From: Lampropedia cohaerens
Lineage (GTDB): Bacteria; Pseudomonadota; Gammaproteobacteria; Burkholderiales; Burkholderiaceae_C
Assembly (NCBI RefSeq): GCF_001005215.1
Contig: NZ_LBNQ01000032.1
Coordinates: 23,370 to 87,369, forward strand
Direction of reading: 5' to 3'
Length of the DNA stretch: 64,000 nucleotides
Positions 43,073-51,830 of this stretch are shown piece after piece. The notes under the pieces were generated by a model. It had not been told where the DNA came from, did no database searches, and saw only the letters and a program-made list of their open reading frames with translations. A program made the position numbers and the translations under genes. Positions within the stretch are counted from its first letter, which is position 1. The number at the start of each line of letters is the position of its first letter.

Positions 43073-44014
43073 TCAGAACTCCTGCTGACCCTTGATGCGT
43101 TCGATCACTCCGTTGAGCGCTTCCATGGAGGCAAACGGAATGCGGACTTCGCCAGATTCCTGCACCACGCCGTTCTTTCTGGTGCGCTTGCGGATCTGGA
43201 TGTCGACCTGCGCCAGCAGCAGGTCCGAGAGGATTTCCTCGACTCGGCGCACATCGGCGCTTTTGCGCGCAGCCGTCTTCTTGGCTTCGGCACCCGCCTT
43301 GCCTTGGGCCACCCGCTTGACCAGCTGCTCAGCCTCGCGCACGGTCAGCTTCTTGGCAGCGATCTCGTGGCCAGCGGTGATCTGCTGGGCTTTCTCCAGA
43401 CTCAGCAGCGCGCGGGCGTGCCCCATCTCGATGTCACCGGCCATCAGCAGGGTCTGCACCGGCTCGGCCAGGTTGAGCAGGCGCAGCAGATTGCTGGCGG
43501 CGCTGCGCGAACGCCCCACAGCCTGCGCGGCCTGCTCGTGCGTCAGGCCAAACTCCTGCACCAGCCGCTGCAGCCCGCGCGCTTCCTCCAGCGGGTTGAG
43601 ATCCTCGCGCTGCATGTTCTCGATCAGCGCCATGGCCGCAGCGGCATGGTCATCGACCTCGCGCACCAGCACCGGCACCACCGCCAGCCCCGCCAGCTTG
43701 CTGGCACGGTAGCGGCGCTCGCCGGCAATGATTTCGTAGCGGCCTGCTTGCTCACCCCGCTGCAACGGGCGCACAAGCAGCGGCTGCATGACGCCCTGCT
43801 TCTTGATGCTTTCGGCCAGCTCGTACAGCGCGCCTTCGTCCATGTGGGTGCGCGGCTGGTATTGCCCCGGCACCAGATCTTCCAGCGCCAGCTCGCGCGG
43901 CGTGCCGTGTGTCTTTGCAAACGCCGACTCGGTCTCGGCCACTTCCGTGGCGGCCGGGCCAAGCAGCGCTTCGAGGCCGCGGCCCAGCCCCTTGGGCGAT
44001 TTTTTGGTTGCCAT
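43073..44014 (-). CDS. parB: Chromosome-partitioning protein ParB
   Basis: A 313-residue centromere-binding CTPase. The sequence MATKKSPKGLGRGLEALLG opens the family N-terminus. The ParB/Srx-like domain covers about 45-140 (IPGQYQPR-like; IIAGERRYRASKLAGL). The helix-turn-helix is near 150-200 (LTHEQAAQAVGRSRSAASNLLRLLNL), and the C-terminal dimerisation domain follows a Lys-rich linker. GAAAGGAA is the ribosome-binding site. It is the last gene of mnmG-rsmG-parA-hydrolase-parB, with three parS sites upstream. Confidence 0.95.
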   Translation of the reverse strand: MATKKSPKGLGRGLEALLGPAATEVAETESAFAKTHGTPRELALEDLVPGQYQPRTHMDEGALYELAESIKKQGVMQPLLVRPLQRGEQAGRYEIIAGERRYRASKLAGLAVVPVLVREVDDHAAAAMALIENMQREDLNPLEEARGLQRLVQEFGLTHEQAAQAVGRSRSAASNLLRLLNLAEPVQTLLMAGDIEMGHARALLSLEKAQQITAGHEIAAKKLTVREAEQLVKRVAQGKAGAEAKKTAARKSADVRRVEEILSDLLLAQVDIQIRKRTRKNGVVQESGEVRIPFASMEALNGVIERIKGQQEF

Positions 44015-44038
44015 GGATTCTTTCCTTCGCGTCGTCAA

Positions 44039-44590
44039 TCAGCACTGCGCCAGCAGTTGCAGCAGCAGCTGGTGGCCCTCTGGCCAGTCGCCCAGGCCAC
44101 TGTCGGCATTGATATGGCCTGCCGGCCCCAGGTTATGAAAGGTGCTGCCCCAGCACGTTGCCATCCATTGGGCCCGCTGCAGCGTGCAGAATGCGTCGTC
44201 GGTGCTGGCCACCACCAGGCTGGCAAAAGGCAGCTGCCGCGCGGCAATGGGCTGCCAGGTCGGCAAGACTTCGCGGCAGTAGGGACTCTCCGTATCTGGA
44301 GGTGCCACCAGCATGGCTGCGTGCACACGCTGCGTGTTTTGGCTGTACATGGCCCAGCGCGCCACCAGTTGGCAGCCCAGACTATGCGCCACCAGCACGA
44401 TGGGCCTGGTCGGGTCGGCCGCCAGCACCGCCTCTTCCAGCTGGATCTGCCAGTCGCCACTTCTGGGATGCAGCCAGTCGTGCTGCTGCACGCGCTGGTA
44501 GCCGTAGAGGGCTTCCCAGCGACTTTGCCAATGCTGCGGGCCAGAGTTACGCCAGCCGGGCAACGTCAATACAGTCGGTATCGGATGCAT
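44039..44590 (-). CDS. RBBP9/YdeN-family alpha/beta hydrolase
   Basis: A 183-residue serine hydrolase inserted between parA and parB. The nucleophile Ser70 sits in AHSLGC, a probable acid in the C-terminal third, and His in GPAGHINADSGLGDW, which is the YdeN/RBBP9 signature. The natural substrate is unknown. It overlaps neither neighbour: the stop lies 24 bases before the parB start, and the gene begins 8 bases after parA ends. Insertion of such a gene within a par operon occurs in some Burkholderiales as far as I recall, but its role in partitioning is unproven. Confidence 0.85.
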   Translation of the reverse strand: MHPIPTVLTLPGWRNSGPQHWQSRWEALYGYQRVQQHDWLHPRSGDWQIQLEEAVLAADPTRPIVLVAHSLGCQLVARWAMYSQNTQRVHAAMLVAPPDTESPYCREVLPTWQPIAARQLPFASLVVASTDDAFCTLQRAQWMATCWGSTFHNLGPAGHINADSGLGDWPEGHQLLLQLLAQC

Positions 44591-44598
44591 GGCACACC

Positions 44599-45450
44599 TT
44601 ACGTCGCCGACGAGCGCTTGAACAGCCCCAGCGGCACATCACTGGCCGATGCGGCCGGCGCGACGGTGGGCGGTGGGGGCAGCTTGCCGCCATTGCGCAG
44701 GATCAGCTCGCCAGCAAAGGTCACGAACGCCCTGCTGCCCTTGGCTGCTGGGTCATAGACCACGCCGGGCTGGCCATGGCTGGGCGCCTCGGCCAGCCGC
44801 ACATTGCGGGGAATGATGGTATCGAACACCTTGTCGCCAAAATGCTGCTTGAGCTGCTCACTGACCTGCTGCTGCAGCGTCACGCGGGTATCGAACATGA
44901 CGCGCAGGATGCCGATGATCTTGAGATGCCTGTTCAGGTTGGCATGCACCTGCTTGATGGTGTTGACCAAATCGGTCAAGCCCTCAAGCGCATAGTACTC
45001 GCACAGCATCGGCACGATCACACCGTCTGCCACACACAGGCCATTGAGCGTCAGCAGGCCGAGCGAGGGCGGACAGTCGATCAGCACGAAATCATAATCA
45101 TCCTGTACCGCCTGCAAGGCATCGGAGAGGCGCCGCTCACGGCGCTCCAGCCCCACCAGCTCCACTTCTGCGCCAGCCAGATCACGGTTCGCACCCAGTA
45201 CATCGAACGGCGCGGCAGGCGAGCGGGCAATGGTCTGACGGACATCGGCCTCGCCCAGCAGCACGTCGTAGATCGACGCTTCCAGTGCACGCTTGTCGAC
45301 ACCACACCCCATGGTGGCATTGCCCTGCGGGTCCAGATCGATCAGCAGCACGCGCTGCTGCAGGCTCGCCAGCCCCGCCGCGAGGTTGACAGCGGTGGTC
45401 GTCTTGCCCACGCCGCCCTTCTGGTTGGCTATGCAGTAGATTTTCGCCAT
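44599..45450 (-). CDS. parA: Chromosome-partitioning ATPase ParA
   Basis: A 283-residue deviant Walker ATPase of the Soj/ParA type that moves ParB-parS complexes apart over the nucleoid. The deviant Walker A motif KGGVGKTT is at residues 11-18, DLDPQGNAT near 40 and the Walker B region [16 protein letters not shown] near 125. The start [13 protein letters not shown] has GGAGACA upstream. The C-terminal 25 residues are longer and less conserved than in short Soj proteins. It follows rsmG after about 80 bases. Confidence 0.96.
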   Translation of the reverse strand: MAKIYCIANQKGGVGKTTTAVNLAAGLASLQQRVLLIDLDPQGNATMGCGVDKRALEASIYDVLLGEADVRQTIARSPAAPFDVLGANRDLAGAEVELVGLERRERRLSDALQAVQDDYDFVLIDCPPSLGLLTLNGLCVADGVIVPMLCEYYALEGLTDLVNTIKQVHANLNRHLKIIGILRVMFDTRVTLQQQVSEQLKQHFGDKVFDTIIPRNVRLAEAPSHGQPGVVYDPAAKGSRAFVTFAGELILRNGGKLPPPPTVAPAASASDVPLGLFKRSSAT

Positions 45451-45532
45451 TGCTGTCTCCCCTCGAAAAATAGCCGTTTCGCCCATCAGGAAACGGCAAC
45501 AGCGCGATTGTCAAAGCCGTGATGATAGCGGC

Positions 45533-46207
45533 TCAAACACCCCTCGAATCGGGTCGTAGCCATACCAGGCAGCGCTCGGCATCCAGCCCGGGTACGGTCA
45601 CTGGTTCCACGTGAAACACTTCGATGCCCACGGGCAAGGCGGCCATCTCGTCCTCGGGTTGCCGACCTTTCATGGCCATCCAGGCTCCGCCCGGCGCCAG
45701 CAAGGGCTGCGTCAGCTGTACGAAGTCGGCCAGGCTGGCAAATGCCCGTGAAACGATCAATGTGTACTGTTCCTGCAGCGCCTCAACGCGCGCATGGTGC
45801 GCATGCAGGTTTGCCAGCGGCAGCTGCGCCGCCACCTGCTGAACGAACGCCATCTTCTTGGCCACCGCATCCACGCAATGCACTTGCACCTGCGGACAAC
45901 AGATAGCCAATACCACGCCCGGCAGACCACCGCCCGCCCCCACATCCAGCACCTTGGGCGCCAGCCCGGCGGCCAGACGGTCGGTGATGGCCCGAGTGAA
46001 GGGCGACACCACCGCCAGGCAATCAAGCAGATGCAGACGCAGCATCTCGGCCGGATCGCGCACCGCGGTCAGGTTGTAGACCTTGTTCCACTTCTGCAGC
46101 AGCGCCAGGTAGTCCAGAAGCTGTCGCTGCTGTGCAGGCTGCAGCACCAATCCCAAGGCCTCGCAGCCGCGCTGCAGGCTGTGCGCCAGATCCTCCGTGG
46201 CACTCAT
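45533..46207 (-). CDS. rsmG: 16S rRNA (guanine(527)-N7)-methyltransferase RsmG
   Basis: A 224-residue SAM-dependent methyltransferase (GidB) that modifies G527 of 16S rRNA; loss gives low-level streptomycin resistance in other bacteria. The SAM-binding [15 protein letters not shown] segment lies near residue 85, and the [13 protein letters not shown] C-terminus is typical. Its start overlaps the mnmG stop as ATGA. A parS site lies inside the coding sequence. Confidence 0.95.
   Translation of the reverse strand: MSATEDLAHSLQRGCEALGLVLQPAQQRQLLDYLALLQKWNKVYNLTAVRDPAEMLRLHLLDCLAVVSPFTRAITDRLAAGLAPKVLDVGAGGGLPGVVLAICCPQVQVHCVDAVAKKMAFVQQVAAQLPLANLHAHHARVEALQEQYTLIVSRAFASLADFVQLTQPLLAPGGAWMAMKGRQPEDEMAALPVGIEVFHVEPVTVPGLDAERCLVWLRPDSRGV
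45603..45618. other. parS centromere site 1 (inside rsmG)
   Basis: The core GTTCCACGTGAAAC matches the bacterial parS consensus TGTTTCACGTGAAACA at nearly all positions. It lies within the rsmG coding sequence, upstream of parAB. Confidence 0.88.
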
Positions 46208-48192
46208 GCCTGGGCCTCGGCACTGGCCCAGCGCTTGCCCGTCTTCTTCAGGTGGATCAACAACAGCGACACGGCTGCCGGCGTCACCCCGGAAATGCGT
46301 GAAGCCTGTCCCAGCGTCTGCGGCCGGTGCTGCGCCAGCTTCTGGCGCACCTCGAAGGACAACGCCGTGACCTCGCTGTAGTCCAGATCTTCCGGCAGCA
46401 GCAGATTCTCGAAGTGCTGCGCGCGCTCGACCTCTTCCTTCTGACGATCGATATAACCACTGTATTTGGCGGCGATCTCCACCTGTTCGACCACTGGCTC
46501 GTACAGGTCCCCCAACGTTTCACGTGAAACCGCAGGCGAACTGATCTGCAGCTGCGCATCAGGCTGCGGCTGCAGGCCCATCAGCGCTTCATACTGCACG
46601 CCCGGACGGCGCAGCAGGTCAAACAGGTTGTATTCGTGCTCGATCGCCTTGCCCAACACCCTTTGTGCTTCCGCCTGCGACAGCTTGCGCGGACTGACCC
46701 AGGTGCTCTTGAGACGCGCGGTCTCCGCCTCAATGGCGTCGCGCTTGCGGCAAAAGGCGTCCCAGCGCGCGTCATCGACCAACCCCAACTTGCGTCCAGC
46801 TTCGGTCAGCCGCAGATCGGCATTGTCCTCGCGCAGCTGCAGCCGGTACTCGGCGCGGCTGGTGAACATGCGATACGGCTCCGTCACCCCCTTGGTGATC
46901 AGATCATCCACCAGCACGCCCAGATAAGCCTCATCGCGGCGCGGCACCCACGGCTCGCGCCCCTGACAGTGCAGCGCCGCATTCAGTCCGGCGTACAGCC
47001 CCTGCGCTGCGGCTTCCTCGTAGCCGGTGGTGCCGTTGATCTGCCCGGCAAAGAACAGCCCCTGTATCTGGCGTGTCTCGAAGTTGCTCTTGAGCCCGCG
47101 CGGATCGAAGTAGTCATACTCGATGGCATAGCCCGGACGCAGGATGTGTGCGTTCTCCAGCCCCGGCATGGACCGCACCAGCGCGTACTGGATGTCAAAC
47201 GGCAGGCTGGTGGAAATTCCGTTGGGATAGACCTCATGCGTAGTCAACCCCTCGGGCTCCAGAAAGATTTGGTGACTGTCCTTGTCGGCAAACCGGTTGA
47301 TCTTGTCCTCCACGCTGGGGCAGTAGCGCGGCCCCACCCCTTCGATCCGGCCGGTAAACATGGGGCTGCGGTCAAAGCCACTGCGGATGATCTCGTGCGT
47401 GCGGGCATTGGTATGGGTGATCCAGCAGGAAATCTGCCGCGGGTGCATCGCACGGCTACCCATAAAGCTGAACACCGGCATATGGTCCGGGTTGTCGCCC
47501 CCAGGAACGCCATCGCCCGGCTGCTCAATGCACTTCGAGAAATCAATGCTGCGGCCATCCAGCCGCGGAGGCGTGCCGGTCTTCAGGCGCCCCTGCGGCA
47601 ATTGCAACTCCTTGAGCCGCGCAGACAGCGACACCGCCGGCGGATCCCCCGCGCGCCCGGCCTGGTAGTTGTTGAGCCCGACGTGGATGCGCCCATCAAG
47701 AAAGGTGCCCGCCGTCAGCACGACGGCACGGGAGCGAAAGGCAATCCCCACCTGCGTGACAGCGCCAATGACGCGCTCGCCCTGCACCAGCAGATCATCG
47801 ACGGACTGCTGGAACAGCCACAGATTGGGCTGATTTTCCAGGCGGCGTCGGATCGCTGCCTTGTACAGCACCCGATCGGCTTGCGCGCGCGTTGCGCGCA
47901 CCGCCGGACCCTTGCTGCTGTTGAGCGTGCGAAACTGGATCCCTGCCTCGTCCGTCGCCAGTGCCATCGCGCCGCCCAATGCATCGACCTCCCGCACCAG
48001 ATGGCCTTTGCCGATGCCTCCAATGGAGGGGTTACAGCTCATCTGGCCCAGCGTCTCGATGTTATGGGTCAGCAGCAGCGTGCGGCACCCCATGCGTGCG
48101 GATGCCAGGGCCGCTTCGGTGCCCGCGTGGCCGCCACCTACGACGATGACGTCAAATTCCTGCGGATAGTGGTAAGGGGACTGGTCTGACAT
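46204..48192 (-). CDS. mnmG: tRNA uridine 5-carboxymethylaminomethyl modification enzyme MnmG
   Basis: A 662-residue FAD-dependent enzyme (GidA) that, with MnmE, modifies wobble uridine of several tRNAs. The dinucleotide-binding motif [19 protein letters not shown] is near residue 18; [17 protein letters not shown] and [13 protein letters not shown] follow. The C-terminal helical domain ends near the stop. The start [14 protein letters not shown] was chosen because the family begins there. It heads the mnmG-rsmG-parA-parB cluster and contains one parS site. Confidence 0.97.
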   Translation of the reverse strand: MSDQSPYHYPQEFDVIVVGGGHAGTEAALASARMGCRTLLLTHNIETLGQMSCNPSIGGIGKGHLVREVDALGGAMALATDEAGIQFRTLNSSKGPAVRATRAQADRVLYKAAIRRRLENQPNLWLFQQSVDDLLVQGERVIGAVTQVGIAFRSRAVVLTAGTFLDGRIHVGLNNYQAGRAGDPPAVSLSARLKELQLPQGRLKTGTPPRLDGRSIDFSKCIEQPGDGVPGGDNPDHMPVFSFMGSRAMHPRQISCWITHTNARTHEIIRSGFDRSPMFTGRIEGVGPRYCPSVEDKINRFADKDSHQIFLEPEGLTTHEVYPNGISTSLPFDIQYALVRSMPGLENAHILRPGYAIEYDYFDPRGLKSNFETRQIQGLFFAGQINGTTGYEEAAAQGLYAGLNAALHCQGREPWVPRRDEAYLGVLVDDLITKGVTEPYRMFTSRAEYRLQLREDNADLRLTEAGRKLGLVDDARWDAFCRKRDAIEAETARLKSTWVSPRKLSQAEAQRVLGKAIEHEYNLFDLLRRPGVQYEALMGLQPQPDAQLQISSPAVSRETLGDLYEPVVEQVEIAAKYSGYIDRQKEEVERAQHFENLLLPEDLDYSEVTALSFEVRQKLAQHRPQTLGQASRISGVTPAAVSLLLIHLKKTGKRWASAEAQA
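46515..46532. other. parS centromere site 2 (inside mnmG)
   Basis: A perfect 14-base palindrome GTTTCACGTGAAAC, the exact parS core, with flanks CAAC and CGC. It lies near the 3' end of mnmG. Confidence 0.93.
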
Positions 48193-48294
48193 GGGCGTTG
48201 CCCCGATAGCCCGAGGCTGGCAAAAACAGCGAGCCGACCATTTTACTGGCTCGCCCACATCTGCGTTGCGCGCAGGGTTGGCGTCAACGCGGCC

Positions 48295-48310
48295 TGTTCC
48301 ACGTGAAACA
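48295..48310. other. parS centromere site 3 (upstream of mnmG)
   Basis: TGTTCCACGTGAAACA matches the 16-base parS consensus with one change. It is intergenic, about 100 bases upstream of the mnmG start. Confidence 0.92.
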
Positions 48311-48409
48311 CCGGCGCACGACCAGGAACCTGGCTGACAGCGACGCGCTCAAACGCCACACACAATACAGGCAGCGAACACATCAACCACCTTTCAGGAG
48401 GACTCTGAC

Positions 48410-48958
48410 ATGGCCATCCATCAATTGCCGCACATCACCGTGCGAACTTGCATGCCAGCACTTGCCGCAGCGCTTGCCTTCGGCACCACAGCCGCCATTG
48501 CCGACAGCAGCCGGGAAATCCAGCAACAGCTCGCTACGGCCAAGCTTTCACTTTCCGATGCCATCGAGCGCGGCTTGCAGGAAGTGCCTGGGCAGGTGAT
48601 CGACATCGCCATCGATCAGGATGACGGCACCCTGCTCTATGAGATGGAGGTCGTCACCTCGGAAGGCGATAGTGTGGAACTGGACATCCATGCAGCTGAC
48701 GGCAGCGTCCGCAAGTATGAGAACGATGGCAAGGCTTCGCGGCGCGATCAGGAACGCCTGGCGGCCGCACGCCTGGATATCCGCCAGGCCATCGATGCGG
48801 CGGTGCAGCATACGCCCGGCACACCCTATTCCGCCGAACTTGACCGTCATTTCGGCACCGTCGTCTATGAGGTGGACATTCTGCAGGACGACGCGCGCAA
48901 GTTCGAGGTCAAAATCGACGCCAAGACCGGTGCCATCGTACAGGCGCACGAAGACTGA
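48410..48958 (+). CDS. Exported protein with two PepSY domains
   Basis: A 182-residue periplasmic protein. A signal peptide (about 1-31, LAAALAFGTTAAIA) is followed by two PepSY-type repeats at about 40-100 and 110-180. Each has the pattern AIERGLQEVPGQVIDIAIDQDDGTLLYEMEVV / AIDAAVQHTPGTPYSAELDRHFGTVVYEVDIL, ending in a DAKTGAI-type strand. PepSY domains often inhibit proteases or sense envelope stress, but the role is not shown. AGGAGGACTC is a strong ribosome-binding site. Confidence 0.88.
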   Translation: MAIHQLPHITVRTCMPALAAALAFGTTAAIADSSREIQQQLATAKLSLSDAIERGLQEVPGQVIDIAIDQDDGTLLYEMEVVTSEGDSVELDIHAADGSVRKYENDGKASRRDQERLAAARLDIRQAIDAAVQHTPGTPYSAELDRHFGTVVYEVDILQDDARKFEVKIDAKTGAIVQAHED

Positions 48959-49152
48959 CAACGGCTCCTTACGCCCCGTCGTCCGCTCCCCGACAAGCTA
49001 CGCACATCACGCCCCTGGCCGTCACTTGGACGGTCAGGGCCTACACCCGGTACGATTTTCCCGCCACCAGCAGCGCACGCGCCTTCTCGCTATAGTCAGT
49101 CGCTGGCAGCCACTGCCTGCCACGCGTACACATCCCGAGGAGAAACATTCCC

Positions 49153-49767
49153 ATGCCCTTGAAGCTCTACTACAGCCCTGGCGCCTGCTCGCTGTCCCCG
49201 CATATCGTGCTGCACGAAGCCGGACTTGCACACGAGGCGATCCTCGCCAGCACCAAAAGCCACAAGCTGCAGGATGGCACCGACTTCTATACCATCAACC
49301 CACTGGGCTACGTCCCCTTGCTGGAACTGGAAGACGGTCGCCGCCTCACTGAAGGTCCGGCCATTGTGCAGTATCTTGCCGACCAGGCGCCCGACAAGCA
49401 ACTCGCCCCCGCCAACGGCACCTGGGAACGCTACCAGTTGCAAAGTCGCCTCAACTTCATTTCCACGGAACTGCACAAGAACTTCGGTCCACTGTTCAAG
49501 CCCGGCTCCTCCGACGACACCAGGCAGGCGGCCAGGCAAGCGCTGCATGGCCGCCTCAGCTTCGTGGAGCAGGAGCTTGCCAGGCAGCCCTATTTCAACG
49601 GCCCAAGCTTCAGCGTCGCAGACGCCTACCTGTTCACGGTCGCGAACTGGGCCAAGCATGTGCACGTAGATATCTCCGCCTTTTCCCACCTGCAAGCCTA
49701 TCTCGCCCGCATTGCCGAGCGCCCTGCCGTGCAGGCGGCGTTGAAGGCCGAGGGCCTGATCAAATAG
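49153..49767 (+). CDS. gst: Beta-class glutathione S-transferase
   Basis: A 204-residue cytosolic GST. The N-terminal thioredoxin fold contains Cys12 (LYYSPGACSLSPHIVLHEAG), the active-site cysteine of the bacterial beta class. The EGPAIVQYLAD glutathione-binding Glu-Gly-Pro-Ala block is near residue 65, and the C-terminal helical domain ends at VQAALKAEGLIK. It conjugates or reduces with glutathione; the physiological substrate is unknown. An AGGAGAAA ribosome-binding site precedes it. Confidence 0.92.
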   Translation: MPLKLYYSPGACSLSPHIVLHEAGLAHEAILASTKSHKLQDGTDFYTINPLGYVPLLELEDGRRLTEGPAIVQYLADQAPDKQLAPANGTWERYQLQSRLNFISTELHKNFGPLFKPGSSDDTRQAARQALHGRLSFVEQELARQPYFNGPSFSVADAYLFTVANWAKHVHVDISAFSHLQAYLARIAERPAVQAALKAEGLIK

Positions 49768-49966
49768 CCGCCATACAGCCCCGGACCAGGAGCGCCTAGT
49801 GCCCCGGCCGGAGACGGATACACGAGAAGTATCTGTTCTTGCCGCTGCGGTGCGGGTCTTGAGCGGTACGCCAGCGCCCCTATCTCTCTCCAGTGATGCG
49901 AGGCCGACATGCCGCGCATACCGTCTCATCTCCCGCAAAAAACCGCTATCCGAATCGAGTCCATCC

Positions 49967-51082
49967 ATGTCTGAAATCTTGTTCACCCCATTTACCGCTG
50001 GCGACCTGCAACTGGCCAACCGCATCGTCATGGCACCGCTGACACGGAACCGCTCGCCACGCGCCGTACCCACCGCACTCAACGCCGAGTACTATGCCCA
50101 GCGTGCCAGTGCCGGGCTGATCATCAGTGAGGCCACGGCGATCAGCCATCAGGGCCAGGGTTATGCCGATGTGCCCGGCCTGTACGCGCCAGAGCAGATC
50201 GAAGGCTGGAAGCAGGTCACCAGCGCCGTGCATGCGCGCGGCGGCAAGATCGTCTGCCAGCTCTGGCACGTCGGGCGCATCTCGCACACCAGCTTGCAAC
50301 CGGGCGGCCAGGCGCCGGTGGCACCATCCGCCATCCGTGCCGAAGCGAAGACCTATCTCATCGACGCCGACGGCAAGGGCCACTTCGCGCCCACTTCCGA
50401 ACCGCGGGCGCTGGAAATATCGGAGTTGCCCGGTATCGTGGATGACTACGTCCGCGCCGCAGCGGCGGCCATCGAGGCGGGCTTTGACGGCGTCGAAGTC
50501 CATGCCGCAAATGGCTACCTGCTCGACCAGTTCCTCAAGACCGGTGCCAACCAGCGCACCGATGCGTATGGCGGCAGCATCGAAAACCGCGCGCGCCTGC
50601 TCTTGGAGGTCGTCAAGGCCGTCACCGACAAGATCGGCGCTGGCAAAACCGGCATCCGCCTCTCACCCGTCACACCGGCCAACGGCATCCATGACGCCGA
50701 TCCGCAGCCACTGTTTCACTACGTCGCGCAGCAGCTTGCACCGTTCGGGCTGGCCTATATCCACATCATCGAGGGCGCCACGGGCGGACCGCGCACACTG
50801 GACGATCGCCCCTTTGATTACGACGCCCTGCGTCAGGCCTACACGCAGGCCGGCGGCAAGGCGGCCTGGATGGTCAACAATGGCTATGACAAGGCGCTCG
50901 CCGAGCAAGCCTTGCAGGCAGGCAAGGCCGATCTGGTGGCGTTCGGACGGCTGTTCATCGCCAACCCGGACCTGGTCGAGCGACTGCGCCGCAACGCTGC
51001 GCTGAACCCGCTTGATACCGAACACATGTATGGCGGCGGCGCCAAGGGCTACACGGACTACCCCACGCTGGCCGACAGCTGA
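49967..51082 (+). CDS. nemA: Old yellow enzyme family alkene reductase (NemA-like)
   Basis: A 371-residue FMN oxidoreductase that reduces activated alkenes, N-ethylmaleimide and nitro compounds with NAD(P)H. The FMN barrel opens with LANRIVMAPLTRNRSP. The substrate-binding His/Asn pair is in VEVHAANGYLLDQFL near residue 180, and NQRTDAYGGSIENRARLLLEV and the YDYPT-like end KGYTDYPTL match OYE enzymes. The start MSEILFTPFTAGDLQ was chosen because the fold begins there. It follows the GST gene and may share a response to electrophiles. Confidence 0.92.
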   Translation: MSEILFTPFTAGDLQLANRIVMAPLTRNRSPRAVPTALNAEYYAQRASAGLIISEATAISHQGQGYADVPGLYAPEQIEGWKQVTSAVHARGGKIVCQLWHVGRISHTSLQPGGQAPVAPSAIRAEAKTYLIDADGKGHFAPTSEPRALEISELPGIVDDYVRAAAAAIEAGFDGVEVHAANGYLLDQFLKTGANQRTDAYGGSIENRARLLLEVVKAVTDKIGAGKTGIRLSPVTPANGIHDADPQPLFHYVAQQLAPFGLAYIHIIEGATGGPRTLDDRPFDYDALRQAYTQAGGKAAWMVNNGYDKALAEQALQAGKADLVAFGRLFIANPDLVERLRRNAALNPLDTEHMYGGGAKGYTDYPTLADS

Positions 51083-51189
51083 GCGTCCACGCGGCAGCCA
51101 AGCATCGGCGGCGGCACGTCACAAGGGTTTCACGAAGCGGTCGGAAAATCCGCCCACTTATACGGATCCAGTCCGCTTCGGAGCCCGTC

Positions 51190-51813
51190 ATGAAACGGCC
51201 TATCGCCGCCATCGCGGCCGCCATCCTCACCTTGGGCAGCGCTGCTGCCTTGGCCGAGCCAGGCAGTATCTCGCATCCATTTCACGTTTCTCAGCCCGAG
51301 AACGCACCTGCTGAAGTGCTGATGGCCGTAGAGATTCCTGCAGGCAGCTACACCAAGTACGAGATCGACGAGAAAACCGGGCTGGTCTTTGTCGACCGCT
51401 TCCAATCCATGCCGGTGATCTATCCCGCCAACTACGGCTCGCTCTCCAGCACACTGGGCGGCGACAACGATCCGCTCGATGGCCTGGTCTTCACGCGCGA
51501 GCCGCTGCACCCGGGCGTCATGATCAAGTTTCGCCCGATCGGCTACCTGAAGATGATCGATGGCGGCAAGGCCGACGAGAAAATCATCGGCGTGCCCACC
51601 AGCGACGTGGATCCGACCTACGACGCCATCCAGGACATCAGCGACCTGCCCGTCGTCGAGCGCGAACGCATCGAGGCCTATTTCCGCGTCTACAAGCAGC
51701 TACCGGCCGGCCGCAAGGAAGTGCAGCTCAACGGCTACGGCAACGCGCAGGAAGCCCGCGAGATGGTGCGCCAGGCCATCACGGCCTACCAGCAGCGCGC
51801 AGCGCGCCCCTGA
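51190..51813 (+). CDS. ppa: Inorganic pyrophosphatase, predicted exported
   Basis: A 207-residue family I (soluble) pyrophosphatase, normally a cytosolic Mg-dependent hexamer. The signature DNDPLD is at residues 92-97; EIPAGSYTKYEIDEKTG and DVDPTYDAIQDI also match. Unusual here is an N-terminal, Ala/Leu-rich signal peptide (MKRPIAAIAAAILTLGSAAALA, cleavage after about residue 22), which predicts export to the periplasm. No internal start at the normal family position is obvious. A second cytosolic enzyme probably exists elsewhere. Confidence 0.88.
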   Translation: MKRPIAAIAAAILTLGSAAALAEPGSISHPFHVSQPENAPAEVLMAVEIPAGSYTKYEIDEKTGLVFVDRFQSMPVIYPANYGSLSSTLGGDNDPLDGLVFTREPLHPGVMIKFRPIGYLKMIDGGKADEKIIGVPTSDVDPTYDAIQDISDLPVVERERIEAYFRVYKQLPAGRKEVQLNGYGNAQEAREMVRQAITAYQQRAARP

Positions 51814-51830
51814 GCGCGCCCCAGCCATGT

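Noticed and set aside
46636..48189. 517-codon open frame opposite mnmG
   Set aside because: Antisense shadow with no recognisable domain.
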